Shown here: positions 33,708 through 42,608 of the stretch, in pieces
How the letters are laid out: the number at the start of each line of letters is the position of its first letter
How positions within the stretch are numbered: position 1 is the stretch's first letter
Origin: Rhodospirillales bacterium
GTDB lineage: Bacteria > Pseudomonadota > Alphaproteobacteria > Rhodospirillales > Casp-alpha2
DNA: 64,000 nt
Reading direction: 5' to 3'
Assembly: GCA_017640505.1 (NCBI GenBank)
Contig: JAEPQO010000001.1
Location: forward strand, 1,070,625-1,134,624
The notes under the pieces: model-generated
What the model saw: only the letters and a program-made list of their open reading frames with translations
Databases searched by the model: none
What the model was told of the DNA's origin: nothing
Program-made: the position numbers and the translations under genes

Positions 33708-34487
33708 TTATTCGGCGTAACTCGGATCGATGCGGTCGAGCATCCGTTTGAGCGCATCCCACTGCAGGACGGCATTCTTGCCGCTGGAATAGTTCTGCTC
33801 GAACTGCTGCGCCGTCTTCTCGCAGGTTTCCTCGTCGACGATGCGAAGCTCGCCGCCACCGGATTGCGCCATTAACTGCAACTGGCAGGCGTCGTTCAGG
33901 CGCTTGTGCAGAATGAACGCATTGGCGACGCTGTCGCCCACGGTCAGAAGCCCGTGGTTCCACAGCATCATCGCCTTGAGATCGCCGAGGTCGGCGGCCA
34001 GGCGGTCGCGCTCGTCCAGATCGTCGGCGATGCCTTCGTAGTCGTGATAGGCGAGACGGTTATAGAAGCAGAGCGACTTCTGGTTCAGCATCAGAAGACC
34101 TTCCTTCTGCGCCGAAACGGCCATGCCTTCGAACGTATGGGTGTGCATGACGCAGACCGCATCCTCGCGGTTCATGTGAATGGCGGAGTGTATCGTGAAG
34201 CCCGCCTTGATGTAGCCGAACGGGCTTTCCATGATCTTGTTGCCGTCACAGTCGATCTTGATCAGCGACGAGGCGGTGATTTCCTCGAACTTGAGGCCGA
34301 GCGGATTGATCAGGAAATGATGGTCGGTGTTCGGAATGCGCGCCGAGTTGTGGGTGAACAGGATGTCGTCCCAGCCGTAGTGGGCGACAAGCCGGTAACA
34401 GGCCGCGAGATCGACCCGCATCTGCCATTCTTCCTCGGATACCCGGTCGCGCACGGACGGCAACTCGAGCGTATGCACATTGCTCAT
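33708..34487 (-). CDS. Class II aldolase/adducin family protein
   Basis: Protein of about 259 residues of the class II aldolase fold. The zinc ligands are seen as His pairs: NSARIPNTDHHFLINP, VMHTHTFEGMAVSA (HxH) and LWNHGLLTVGDSVANAF. The catalytic acid position in the aldolase HTHS region cannot be assigned confidently, so aldolase, decarboxylase or non-catalytic function are open. ATG 34487 has GGGAG 8 bases upstream; the track start at 34502 is 5 codons longer. It is followed 37 bases later by the GGT homologue on the same strand. Confidence 0.9.
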   Translation of the reverse strand: MSNVHTLELPSVRDRVSEEEWQMRVDLAACYRLVAHYGWDDILFTHNSARIPNTDHHFLINPLGLKFEEITASSLIKIDCDGNKIMESPFGYIKAGFTIHSAIHMNREDAVCVMHTHTFEGMAVSAQKEGLLMLNQKSLCFYNRLAYHDYEGIADDLDERDRLAADLGDLKAMMLWNHGLLTVGDSVANAFILHKRLNDACQLQLMAQSGGGELRIVDEETCEKTAQQFEQNYSSGKNAVLQWDALKRMLDRIDPSYAE

Positions 34488-34588
34488 TTCGATTTCTCCC
34501 ATTAGGACTCTTGCATTAAGGTTCCATCATCGCGGGCTTTTCCGCAAGCCCCACCCCACAAGACCGTCTGGTACCAGGGAGAAAATAA

Positions 34589-36430
34589 GTGTCTGACAGC
34601 AATTCGGAGGCGGGCTGGAAAGTCGCGCCCAGAGATTACGTGCGCGGCCTCGGCAAAGCCTATGAAGGCGAGCGTTTGAGCTCGGTCTACGTGCCGATGC
34701 GTGACGGGATTCGCCTGGCTGTCGACGTTCATCTGCCCGGCACGGAGGATGAAGACACCACATATCCGACGATCTGCATCTTCACGCCCTACTACCGGCG
34801 GTTCGCGCTGCGTGACGGCCACCGCGACGGGATCGACCCGTGCCCGACGATCGCGTTTTACCGCGACAATTTCGTGAAGCGGGGTTACGCGCTTGTCTGT
34901 GTCGACGTGCGTGGTTCCGGGGCAAGCTTCGGTGCGCGGGACGGTTTTCGTTCACCTGCGGAGCGCCTCGATCACCACGACACGGTGGACTGGGTCGCGC
35001 AGCAGCCCTGGTGCGACGGCAATATCGGCGCGACCGGGATTTCGTATCCGGGCGCCGCATCGGATTTCCTGGCCTCGACCAATCACCCGAACGTCAAGGC
35101 GGTGGCGCCGCTGTTCGCGGTCTGGGACACGTGGTCGAACCACCTTTATCCGGGCGGCGTGCTGCTGACGTGCGTGACACGGAACTACGGCCAACTGGCC
35201 GACGCGCTCGACTTCGACGACCGCGATCTGATCCCGGACTATGCGTATTTCAAGGATGACGATCTGGCCGGGCCAGCACCGGTCGACGAGGACGCCGACG
35301 GGTCGCTCCTGAAAGCGGCGCTCAAGGATCACGTCGCCAACTTCAACATGCAGGACTTCGCGCAGCAGTTCCGCTTCCGCGACGACGCGTTGACCGATAA
35401 TCCCGATTACCAGAGCAGGGTGATCTGCCCCTACAACTATGCCAGCCGCGAGGCCGACAAGCAGACGGCGTACTATTCCGTTTCCGGCTGGATGGACGGC
35501 GGCGGGTATTCCGTCGGCACGATCCAACGTTATCTGTGGCTCAAGGAAAAGCATCACCGTTTGATGCTCGGTCCCTGGGATCACGGCGCGCGCGGCCACG
35601 TCAGCCCGTGGCGCGGCGATAAGCCGGCCGCACAGCAGCCCTTCGTCGCCGCCGAAGTGCTCCGGTTCTTCGATACGCATCTGAAAGGTCTGGAGACAGG
35701 GATCGAAGACGAAGCCCCGGTGCATTACTTCACCATGGCTGCCGAAAAATGGCAGTCGGCGGAAAGCTGGCCGCCCGCCGAGCCGGATACGGTTCTGTAT
35801 TTCGATGCCGACGGCGCGCTCAGTGCGAACAAGCCCGCGGTCGAGGAAGGCGTCGACGATTACCAGGCGGACTATGATTGCCGCACCGGTGTGCATACCC
35901 GTTACGACCGGCTCTACATCGCCAATGTGGAAACCTATTACGACGACTGGCACGGCCGTGACGAGAAGATGCTGAACTTCACGTCGGATGCGTTCGGCGA
36001 GGACACCGAGATGACCGGCCATCCTGTCGTCGATCTTCACTTCACGTGCTCCGAGAAGGACGGAACCTTTTTCGTCTATATCTCCGACATCACGCCGGAG
36101 GGGAAATCGGTTTATGTGACGGAAGGCGTGTTCCGCGCCCTGCACCGCAAGGAAGGGCCGTTGCCGAAGGACATCCCGCCGACAGGACCGACGCATTCGT
36201 TCAACCGTGCAGATGCCATGCATCTGGTGCCGGGCGAGGCAGCGAGTGTGTCCTTCGAACTGCTGCCGACGTCCTATCTGTTCGGAGCCGGCCACCGGTT
36301 GAGGGTGTCCATAGCCTCCGCCGACAGTGATCATTTCACGCGCATTCCGGACGGACGGCCACCAAAGTTCGTGTTTTTCCGCACAGCGGAACAGCCGTCG
36401 GCAATAAGGTTGCCGATTGTCCGCCGTTAG
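34589..36430 (+). CDS. CocE/NonD family hydrolase
   Basis: Serine hydrolase of about 613 residues with an alpha/beta-hydrolase core and a C-terminal jelly-roll (X-Pro dipeptidyl-peptidase C-terminal) domain from about residue 390. The nucleophile is in GATGISYPGAASDF (GxSYxG), and the catalytic His is in LMLGPWDHGARGH. The oxyanion region YYRRFALRDG and VCVDVRGSGASFG are typical of cocaine-esterase-like proteins. No signal peptide. Start codon GTG 34589 has GGGAGAAAATAA upstream. The substrate, an ester or amide, is unknown. Confidence 0.9.
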   Translation: MSDSNSEAGWKVAPRDYVRGLGKAYEGERLSSVYVPMRDGIRLAVDVHLPGTEDEDTTYPTICIFTPYYRRFALRDGHRDGIDPCPTIAFYRDNFVKRGYALVCVDVRGSGASFGARDGFRSPAERLDHHDTVDWVAQQPWCDGNIGATGISYPGAASDFLASTNHPNVKAVAPLFAVWDTWSNHLYPGGVLLTCVTRNYGQLADALDFDDRDLIPDYAYFKDDDLAGPAPVDEDADGSLLKAALKDHVANFNMQDFAQQFRFRDDALTDNPDYQSRVICPYNYASREADKQTAYYSVSGWMDGGGYSVGTIQRYLWLKEKHHRLMLGPWDHGARGHVSPWRGDKPAAQQPFVAAEVLRFFDTHLKGLETGIEDEAPVHYFTMAAEKWQSAESWPPAEPDTVLYFDADGALSANKPAVEEGVDDYQADYDCRTGVHTRYDRLYIANVETYYDDWHGRDEKMLNFTSDAFGEDTEMTGHPVVDLHFTCSEKDGTFFVYISDITPEGKSVYVTEGVFRALHRKEGPLPKDIPPTGPTHSFNRADAMHLVPGEAASVSFELLPTSYLFGAGHRLRVSIASADSDHFTRIPDGRPPKFVFFRTAEQPSAIRLPIVRR

Positions 36431-36484
36431 GTCATTGAAAATCAAAAACGCCCTTCCGATATCCTAGTGAGTGAAGGGGTTTGC

Positions 36485-37471
36485 ATGGCTAACGAGCTGA
36501 TACCCGATATCGATCCCGCGTTGCAGCCGACGCCGGAAGACCTGAGCTTCGATCTTAAAGAAGCCCTCAGGGCCGTTTATCTGATCAGGACGCGTGTGCC
36601 CGAAGACGGCTTCACAGCGCAGTCACTCGGCAGCGAGCGTGCCGGTCATGCTGTCCTGATCGACGAGCGCGGTATTCTGCTGACCATTGGCTACCTTGTG
36701 GTCGAGGCGGAAAGCGTCTGGCTTGTCGATGCCGATGGCGCCGCCGTCGAAGGGCATGTTCTCGGCGCTGATACGGAAACCGGTTTCGGCTTGGTGCAGA
36801 TGCTGGGCCGTCCCTCGATCAAGCCGCTGGCCATCGGTACGGCCGAAGACCTTGAAGTGGGCGACCGCGCAATCGTTGCGGGCTACGGTGGCTGCGGGCA
36901 GTCGGTTGACGTCGAGGTTGTCGGCCGCCGGGAGTTCGCGGGCTACTGGGAGTACCTGCTGGATAACGCCATCTTCACCTCGCCGCCGCATCCGTTCTGG
37001 GGCGGCGCTGCATTGATCGGCAACGACGGCACGCTGAAAGGAATCGGCTCGCTGTTCGTTCAGGAGGGCGCACACGACGGCGACGACGACGAAGGTCGTG
37101 AAGGGAACATGATTGTCCCGATCGACCTACTGCACGACATCAAGGACGACCTGTTGCTGCATGGCCAGCGCATGACGCCGCCGCGTCCATGGCTTGGAAT
37201 GTTTTCCGCAGAATCCGCCGGCAAGGTCGTGGTGGCCGGGCTGTGGTCCGGCGGGCCTGCGGATCAGGCCGGCCTGGAGGCAGGCGATCTGGTCCTTGAA
37301 ATCGGCGATAAGCCGGTGACCAGTATGGCGTCGATGTACAAGACCATCTGGGCGCTGGGCAGTGCCGGCGTGACCGTCCCGCTGACGATCTTTCGCGACA
37401 AGCGCATCATCGAGATCGAAATCGAAAGCGCCAGCCGCATCGACTTCTATAAAAAACCCGGCCTGCATTGA
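36485..37471 (+). CDS. HtrA-like PDZ protein with all three catalytic residues lost (pseudoprotease)
   Basis: Cytoplasmic-looking protein of about 328 residues: a trypsin-like S1C domain (about 35-215) and a PDZ domain (about 225-315, with GLWSGGPADQAGLEAGDLVLEIGDKPV). Aligning family motifs by eye, the His of TNAHVV is Tyr (LTIGYLVV), the Asp of ETDLAV is Gly (TETGFGLVQ), and the Ser of GNSGG is Trp (PFWGGAAL). No signal peptide. The fold seems retained, so a binding or scaffold role is likely. ATG 36485 has AAGGGG; alkB starts 3 bases after its stop. Confidence 0.85.
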   Translation: MANELIPDIDPALQPTPEDLSFDLKEALRAVYLIRTRVPEDGFTAQSLGSERAGHAVLIDERGILLTIGYLVVEAESVWLVDADGAAVEGHVLGADTETGFGLVQMLGRPSIKPLAIGTAEDLEVGDRAIVAGYGGCGQSVDVEVVGRREFAGYWEYLLDNAIFTSPPHPFWGGAALIGNDGTLKGIGSLFVQEGAHDGDDDEGREGNMIVPIDLLHDIKDDLLLHGQRMTPPRPWLGMFSAESAGKVVVAGLWSGGPADQAGLEAGDLVLEIGDKPVTSMASMYKTIWALGSAGVTVPLTIFRDKRIIEIEIESASRIDFYKKPGLH

Positions 37472-37474
37472 GCG

Positions 37475-38059
37475 ATGCCACAGGCGGCTGAAACGACGCT
37501 TGCGGCCGCCGGCGCCGACATCGTGATGTACGAGGACGTGTTCGACGATCCGGATCGATTGTATCGATGCGTCGACACCGAAGCGGACTGGCGCCAGGAA
37601 GACATCACGCTGTTTGGCCGCACGCACAAGATGCCCCGGCTCGTCTGCTGGATGGGCGAAAGGCCCTATACGTACTCGGGCCTGACACATCCGGCGGCGC
37701 CGTTTTCACCCGCCGTGGCTACGATCAGGAAAGCCGCGGAAAGGATCGCGGGGAGCCGGTTCAACGGCGTCCTGCTGAACCTTTATCGCGACGGCCGCGA
37801 TTCCATGGGATGGCATGCGGACGACGAGGCATCGCTCGGCGCCGCGCCCGTCATCGCGTCGGTCAGTCTGGGCGCGGTACGCCGGATGCGGTTCAAGCCG
37901 AAGCCGCATTTCAAGGCTGAAACATTCGGGGTCGACCTGCCGCCCGGGAGCCTGCTGCTGATGAAAGGGGCGACCCAGACCAACTGGCTGCACGCCATCC
38001 CGAAGACGGCGAAGCCCGTTGGCCCGCGGATCAATCTGACTTTCAGGATGATCGTTTAA
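37475..38059 (+). CDS. alkB: AlkB-family 2-oxoglutarate/Fe(II) dioxygenase
   Basis: DNA/RNA dealkylation enzyme homologue of about 194 residues. The Fe(II) ligands are in MGWHADDE (HxD) and NWLHAIPKT (distal His), and the 2-oxoglutarate-binding Arg is in GPRINLTFR. The nucleotide-recognition region YTYSGLTHPAAPFSP and FNGVLLNLYRDGRDSM match ALKBH2/3-like bacterial proteins. It starts 3 bases after the HtrA-like gene stop, indicating one transcript. It ends convergently with the IclR gene. Confidence 0.93.
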   Translation: MPQAAETTLAAAGADIVMYEDVFDDPDRLYRCVDTEADWRQEDITLFGRTHKMPRLVCWMGERPYTYSGLTHPAAPFSPAVATIRKAAERIAGSRFNGVLLNLYRDGRDSMGWHADDEASLGAAPVIASVSLGAVRRMRFKPKPHFKAETFGVDLPPGSLLLMKGATQTNWLHAIPKTAKPVGPRINLTFRMIV

Positions 38060-38078
38060 GCGGCAGACGTGTCGCCGT

Positions 38079-38852
38079 TCAGGCGGGCTCCGCTTCGGCA
38101 GTGAAATCCTCTGCCATCATCTGTGCGTATTCCTTCAGAAGCGGCACATGCTTCACGGCCTGTTCGACGCTCATCCGTGCCGCCGGGGCGTGGATGGCAA
38201 GGCCTGCGATCACATGATCCGCATCCGAATGGATCGGGACGGCAACGGATATAATTCCGTCGTGGTATTCCTCGTTATTAATGGAATAGCCGCGTTGGCG
38301 TGTTGCCGTGCAATCTTCCTCGATGGCCTCCGCGCGGGTCAGCGTTCTCGCCGTATAGGACTTCAGGTCGATGCGCTCCAGAATGCGTTTGCGCGTCCGG
38401 GGTGGAAGGTAGGCCAAAAACAACTTGCCCAGCCCCGTGCAATGAACCGGCACGCGGCTGCCGGGGTGTAGCTCGGCACGGAGCGGAAAATTGCTCTCGA
38501 CCCGGTCCAGGTACAGCACGCTGTCGCCGTCGAGGATGCCGACGTTGCAGGTCTCGGCGACCTGATCGACCAGCCGGGCCAGCGCAGCATTTCGGGGTGC
38601 ATAACGAATGCACCAGCCGAAGACCTCTTTGGAGATGTCGAACATTTTTGGACCGATTGCATAGCGGTCGCGCAGCGGTTCGCGATACAGGAATCCGTGT
38701 TCTTCGAGCTGGCGCGCCGTGCGATGCACCGTCTGTTTCGGCCGACCGAGAGCTTCGGCGAGTTCAGGCAGCGATAGCGGCCTGCGCGCGGCAAGTATGA
38801 CTTCGATGACCGCGAACGCCTTGATGACGACCGGTTCTGACGTTTCGTTCAT
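38079..38852 (-). CDS. IclR family transcriptional regulator
   Basis: Protein of about 257 residues: an N-terminal winged HTH (about 8-70, AVIEVILAARRPLSLPELAEALGRPKQTVHRTARQLEEHGFLYRE) and a C-terminal IclR effector domain (about 80-245; GDSVLYLDRVESNFPLRAELHPGSRVPVHCTGLGKLFLAYL and RGYSINNEEYHDGIISVAVPIH). It probably controls the adjacent branched-chain-type ABC transporter, which is on the same strand 71 bases upstream. The ligand is unknown. Confidence 0.93.
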   Translation of the reverse strand: MNETSEPVVIKAFAVIEVILAARRPLSLPELAEALGRPKQTVHRTARQLEEHGFLYREPLRDRYAIGPKMFDISKEVFGWCIRYAPRNAALARLVDQVAETCNVGILDGDSVLYLDRVESNFPLRAELHPGSRVPVHCTGLGKLFLAYLPPRTRKRILERIDLKSYTARTLTRAEAIEEDCTATRQRGYSINNEEYHDGIISVAVPIHSDADHVIAGLAIHAPAARMSVEQAVKHVPLLKEYAQMMAEDFTAEAEPA

Positions 38853-38923
38853 GTTTTAACCCCCCAAACCCCGCAAATTTCCTATCACTTTGTACGCGGT
38901 GTTGAAAGTATTTGGACCAACTA

Positions 38924-39625
38924 TCAGACGCCCAGCAAGCGGGTCGCGATTGCCGGGTCGCCGTCCAGTCCTGAGAAGTTGCCGCGATACGCGACGCGTC
39001 CGGTTTCCAAAATCACGAGATTCTCTGCAACACGGCGCGCTAGATTGCGGTTTTGCTCCGAAATCAGGATGGCGATTCCGTCGCTGCGCAGCGCGGCAAG
39101 GGCGTCGCCCAAGCGGTTCACGACAACCGGTGCCAGTCCCTCCGACGGTTCGTCCAGAAGCAGAAGTTCCGGGTTTCCCATCAGCGCACGGCCGATGGCA
39201 AGCATCTGACGCTCACCGCCGGAAAGGGTGCCTGCCTGGGCGGCGCTACGGCGGGCAATCTCGGGGAACAGCCCGAAGACGCGCTCGACGGTCCAGTCGA
39301 TCCGCCCGCTGCGACCCGGTTTCTCGCCGGCGACGAGATTCTCCGTCACGCTCAGGCTTTCAAAGATACGCCGCTCCTCGGGCACATAACCGATCCCCGC
39401 ATGAGCGATCCGGTCCGAAGACTGGCCTGTGATGGCAGCGCCCTTGAACTCGATGCCGCCCGACCAGGGCGCGAGCAGTCCCATCAGTGTCTTCAGGGTC
39501 GTGGTCTTGCCGGCCCCGTTGCGGCCGAGTAGCGCGAGGCTTTCAGACGCGCCGAGGGAAAAAGTTATATCCTCAATGGCAAGCGCGCCGGCATACCCGC
39601 CCGTCAGGCTCTTAACGTCAAGCAT
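38924..39625 (-). CDS. livF: Branched-chain amino acid-type ABC transporter ATP-binding protein (LivF)
   Basis: ATPase of about 233 residues. Walker A is LLGRNGAGKTTTLKTLMGLL, the signature is LSGGERQMLAIGRALM, and Walker B is LLLLDEPSEGLAPVV; LivF-type GIGYVPEERRIFESLSVTENL is present. ATG 39625 overlaps the livG stop by 8 bases, so the longer track start at 39703 is rejected. Last gene of the five-gene transporter operon. Confidence 0.95.
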   Translation of the reverse strand: MLDVKSLTGGYAGALAIEDITFSLGASESLALLGRNGAGKTTTLKTLMGLLAPWSGGIEFKGAAITGQSSDRIAHAGIGYVPEERRIFESLSVTENLVAGEKPGRSGRIDWTVERVFGLFPEIARRSAAQAGTLSGGERQMLAIGRALMGNPELLLLDEPSEGLAPVVVNRLGDALAALRSDGIAILISEQNRNLARRVAENLVILETGRVAYRGNFSGLDGDPAIATRLLGV

Positions 39626-40340
39626 CGCCGCTCTCCGTCTCGCCCAGGTAGATCTGCTGAACGCGGCGATCCGCGCGCACTGCCTCCGGCGTACCGTCGG
39701 CAATCAGTTGCCCCTGATCCATGGCGAGGATCCTGGTTGCGAACCCGAACACCGTATCCATGTCGTGTTCGGTGAAAAGCACGGTGATGCCGCGCGCCCG
39801 GACCAGGCCGGTGACCAGTTCCATGATCCTTAGTCTTTCGTTCGATGCCATGCCCGCCGTCGGTTCGTCGAGCAACAGCAATGACGGATTCGAGGCCAGG
39901 ACCATCGCCAATTCGACCCGTTTGACATCACCGTAGGCCAGTGCCGTGACGGGCGTATCGGCCAGGGCGCCGATGCCGACATCGTCGAGCAGGTTAGATG
40001 CGTTCTCGGGTGCCGCGTCAGCCGCCATGAGCGCAGTCTCGGCATTCTCCAACGCGGTCATGGAGCGGAACGTCGCCGCGATCTGAAAAGTGCGGCCGAT
40101 GCCTGCACGGGCGCGGCGATGCGGTGGCCAGCCGGTGATATCCGTTGGTCCCAGACGCATCTGCCCGCCATCGGCGGCGAGCGCGCCGCCGAGCAAATTG
40201 AAACACGTGGTTTTGCCGGCGCCGTTCGGGCCGATCAGCGCGGCAATGTCACCTTTAGCGAGTTCGAAGGACACGCTGTCGACGGCCTTCAGGCCACCGA
40301 AGCTCTTGCTGATCCCATCGGCGGCAAGGACCGTGCTCAT
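39618..40340 (-). CDS. livG: Branched-chain amino acid-type ABC transporter ATP-binding protein (LivG)
   Basis: ATPase of about 240 residues. Walker A is LIGPNGAGKTTCFNLLGG, and the LivG-type stretch AGIGRTFQIAATFRSMTALENAETALMA is clear. The signature motif is altered to ALAYGDVKRVELAMVLASNP, where LSGG is usual; LivG proteins often have LsyGqqRrlEiA, so this is within family variation. Walker B is LLLLDEPTAGMASNE. ATG 40340 overlaps the permease stop by 4 bases. Confidence 0.94.
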   Translation of the reverse strand: MSTVLAADGISKSFGGLKAVDSVSFELAKGDIAALIGPNGAGKTTCFNLLGGALAADGGQMRLGPTDITGWPPHRRARAGIGRTFQIAATFRSMTALENAETALMAADAAPENASNLLDDVGIGALADTPVTALAYGDVKRVELAMVLASNPSLLLLDEPTAGMASNERLRIMELVTGLVRARGITVLFTEHDMDTVFGFATRILAMDQGQLIADGTPEAVRADRRVQQIYLGETESGDA

Positions 40341-42163
40341 GCCGTTTCCTTCCGCCTGCCGGTAAGCCACGCCGAAATCGTGCCGGCGATGCCGCCCGGC
40401 GCAAACAATGCGATGCCGACAACGGCCGCGCCCAGCAATGCGCGCCAGTACGAAAGCCGGCTAAGAGAATCTTCCAACAGCGCAAACACGCTTGCGCCCA
40501 GTATCGGCCCGGCAGGTGCATGCAGGCCGCCCAGCAACACCATGACCAGGGCGTCCACGGAATTCGGAATCGCCAGTACATCCGGAAAAACGCTGCCCTT
40601 GGAAAAGGCGAACAGGCCGCCCGCCAGTCCGGCGGCGGTGCCAGAGATGACGATTGCCGCCCAGCGGCGCCGGTCGATGTCGATGCCGAGCGCCTGCGCG
40701 CGCGCGGGTGCGTCCCGACCGGCACGCAACAGGTGCCCGAAGCGGCCCCCCGCGGCCATCATCAATGCGGCAATACCGGTACTCGCGAGTGCCAGGGTCA
40801 GGTAGTAATAGGCCGTCGTGCCGCTGGCCCATTGGGCGGGCCATATGCCGAGAATGCCGTCGTCGCCGCCGGTGACGTCCTGCCACTGGACGCCTGCGGA
40901 CCATAGGATCTGGGCTGCCGCCAGCGTCAGCATGGCAAGGTAGACACCGCTGAGGCGGATCGCGAACCAGCCGACGATCGCGGCGCCCACGGCGGCGGCG
41001 GCGGGAGCCAGGATCAGCGCGATTTCCATGCCCGCGCCGGTGTCGCGAACGAAGATCGCCGCGGCATAGGCACCGAGTCCGAAGAACGCGGCGTGCCCGA
41101 ACGAGATCAGGCCACCGGTGCCCATCATGAAATGAAGGCCGGCGGCGAACAGCGCGAAAATCATGATGTCGCCGGTCAGCACGACGACGAAGCTGTCGGC
41201 GACCAGCGGCAGGACCACCAGGACGGCGACGAGCGCAATGGCGGCAATGCGTCCATACCCGGCAAGGGTCTGCGGTGGCTGGATCTCGACCGCGTGGGGT
41301 TGTGTCGTTGCCGGTTTGCCGAGCAATCCGTAGGGACGGATGATCAGCACGACCGCCATGGCGGCGAAGGCGGCGACCAGCGTGATCTCGGGCAGGATCA
41401 GGATGCCGAACGCGTTCAACTGGGCGATCAGCAATGCGGCAAGGAATGCGCCGACGACGCTGCCCATGCCGCCGATCACGACGACGACGAAGGCCTCGGC
41501 GATGATGTTGAGGTCCATCAGCAGGCTTGCCGGCTGGCGCGGCATTTCCAGTGCGCCGCCGAGCCCCGCGAGTGCCGCGCCGATGAAGAAGGTGACCTGA
41601 AACAGCCGCGCCGGGCGCACGCCGAGAGCCTGCAGCATCTCCCGGTCCTCGGTCGCGGCGCGGACGAGGATGCCGAAACGGGTGCGGGTGAACATCCACC
41701 AGATGCCGCCCAGCACCATCAGGCCGACGGCGATCAGGAACAGGTCATATTCCGGTACCGGTTGGCCGAGGATACGCACGACTCCGGTCAGCCCGGGTGC
41801 GCGCGGTCCCAGCAGGTCCGTCGGTCCCCAGATCCAGAGCGCGGCATCCTGAATGATCAGGACGAGACCGAAGGTGGCGACGAGCTGGAACAGTTCCGGC
41901 GCGGCGTAGAGCCGGCTGAGGACCGTCCGCTCCATGGCCCAGCCGATGGCGCCGACCGACAGTGCGGCGAGCGGCACGGCGAGCCAGAACCCCAGTTTCT
42001 GCGAGATCGAATAGGCGATGAACGCGCCCAGCATGAAAAGCGAGCCGTGCGCGAAGTTCACGATCCGCGTGACACCGAAGATGATCGACAGGCCCGCCGC
42101 GACGAGAAACAGCGACGATGCACTGGCAAGACCGGTCAGGAACTGCGCGACGTAGAAACCCAT
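40337..42163 (-). CDS. Fused LivH-LivM permease of a branched-chain amino acid-type ABC transporter
   Basis: Single ORF of about 608 residues. Residues about 1-290 are a complete LivH-type permease (FGVTRIVNFAHGSLFMLGAF; EDREMLQALGVRPARLFQVTFFIGAALAGLGGAL; VVIGGMGSVVGAFLAALLI). After a short linker (KPATTQPHAVEIQPPQTLAG), residues about 310-600 are a complete LivM-type permease (MMGTGGLISFGHAAFFGLGAYAA; RAQALGIDIDRRRWAAIVISGTAAGLAGGLFAF; VMVLLGGLHAPAGPILGA). Normally these are two genes. Roughly 16-18 membrane segments are expected. Confidence 0.94.
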   Translation of the reverse strand: MGFYVAQFLTGLASASSLFLVAAGLSIIFGVTRIVNFAHGSLFMLGAFIAYSISQKLGFWLAVPLAALSVGAIGWAMERTVLSRLYAAPELFQLVATFGLVLIIQDAALWIWGPTDLLGPRAPGLTGVVRILGQPVPEYDLFLIAVGLMVLGGIWWMFTRTRFGILVRAATEDREMLQALGVRPARLFQVTFFIGAALAGLGGALEMPRQPASLLMDLNIIAEAFVVVVIGGMGSVVGAFLAALLIAQLNAFGILILPEITLVAAFAAMAVVLIIRPYGLLGKPATTQPHAVEIQPPQTLAGYGRIAAIALVAVLVVLPLVADSFVVVLTGDIMIFALFAAGLHFMMGTGGLISFGHAAFFGLGAYAAAIFVRDTGAGMEIALILAPAAAAVGAAIVGWFAIRLSGVYLAMLTLAAAQILWSAGVQWQDVTGGDDGILGIWPAQWASGTTAYYYLTLALASTGIAALMMAAGGRFGHLLRAGRDAPARAQALGIDIDRRRWAAIVISGTAAGLAGGLFAFSKGSVFPDVLAIPNSVDALVMVLLGGLHAPAGPILGASVFALLEDSLSRLSYWRALLGAAVVGIALFAPGGIAGTISAWLTGRRKETA

Positions 42164-42214
42164 GGCCCGGCTATCCTAGGTGAGCGAATGCGCGCGAGGC
42201 CAGAACTTAACCGC

Positions 42215-42601
42215 TCATACCACGACGGCATCGGCTTCCACCTCGACCAGCCAGCCGGGGTCGATGAATGCCGAAACCTGAACGAACGTGCAGGCCGGGC
42301 GGATGTCACCGAAGACCTCGCCATGGGCGCGTGCTGCGTCTTTCCAGTTGCCGATATCCGTCAGCATGACGCGGGTGCGGATAACATCGTCCAGCGATGC
42401 ACCGGCATCGGATAACGCGTTTCGAATGATATCGAGGCACCGCTTGGTCTGCAGGTAGGTATCGCCGACACCTTCGGTGCCGCCGGCTACGGCAATGGGC
42501 GCGGTACCGGATACCGCAATCGCGTTGCCGATGCGGACAGCCCGGCTGAAGCCGATTTCCGGCTCTAGGTAAGAGCCGGAGGAAACGAGTTTCCGCGACA
42601 T
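42215..42601 (-). CDS. RidA family protein in the ABC transporter operon
   Basis: Rid-family protein of about 128 residues: GFSRAVRIGNAIAVSGTAPIA, TYLQTKRCLDIIRNALSDAGASLDDVIRTRVMLTDIGNWKDAARAHGEVFG, and PACTFVQVSAFIDPGWLVEVEADAVV. The Arg of the RidA active-site position (normally PAR) is absent, the stretch reading RPACTFVQV, so it belongs to another Rid subfamily. It is located between the substrate-binding protein and the fused permease. Confidence 0.9.
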   Translation of the reverse strand: MSRKLVSSGSYLEPEIGFSRAVRIGNAIAVSGTAPIAVAGGTEGVGDTYLQTKRCLDIIRNALSDAGASLDDVIRTRVMLTDIGNWKDAARAHGEVFGDIRPACTFVQVSAFIDPGWLVEVEADAVVV

Positions 42602-42608
42602 GGTTGAC

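Noticed and set aside
39618-40340. LivG signature motif change (AYGDVKRVELA) as a loss of ATPase function
   Set aside because: LivG proteins normally have a divergent signature of this type, and Walker A and B are intact.
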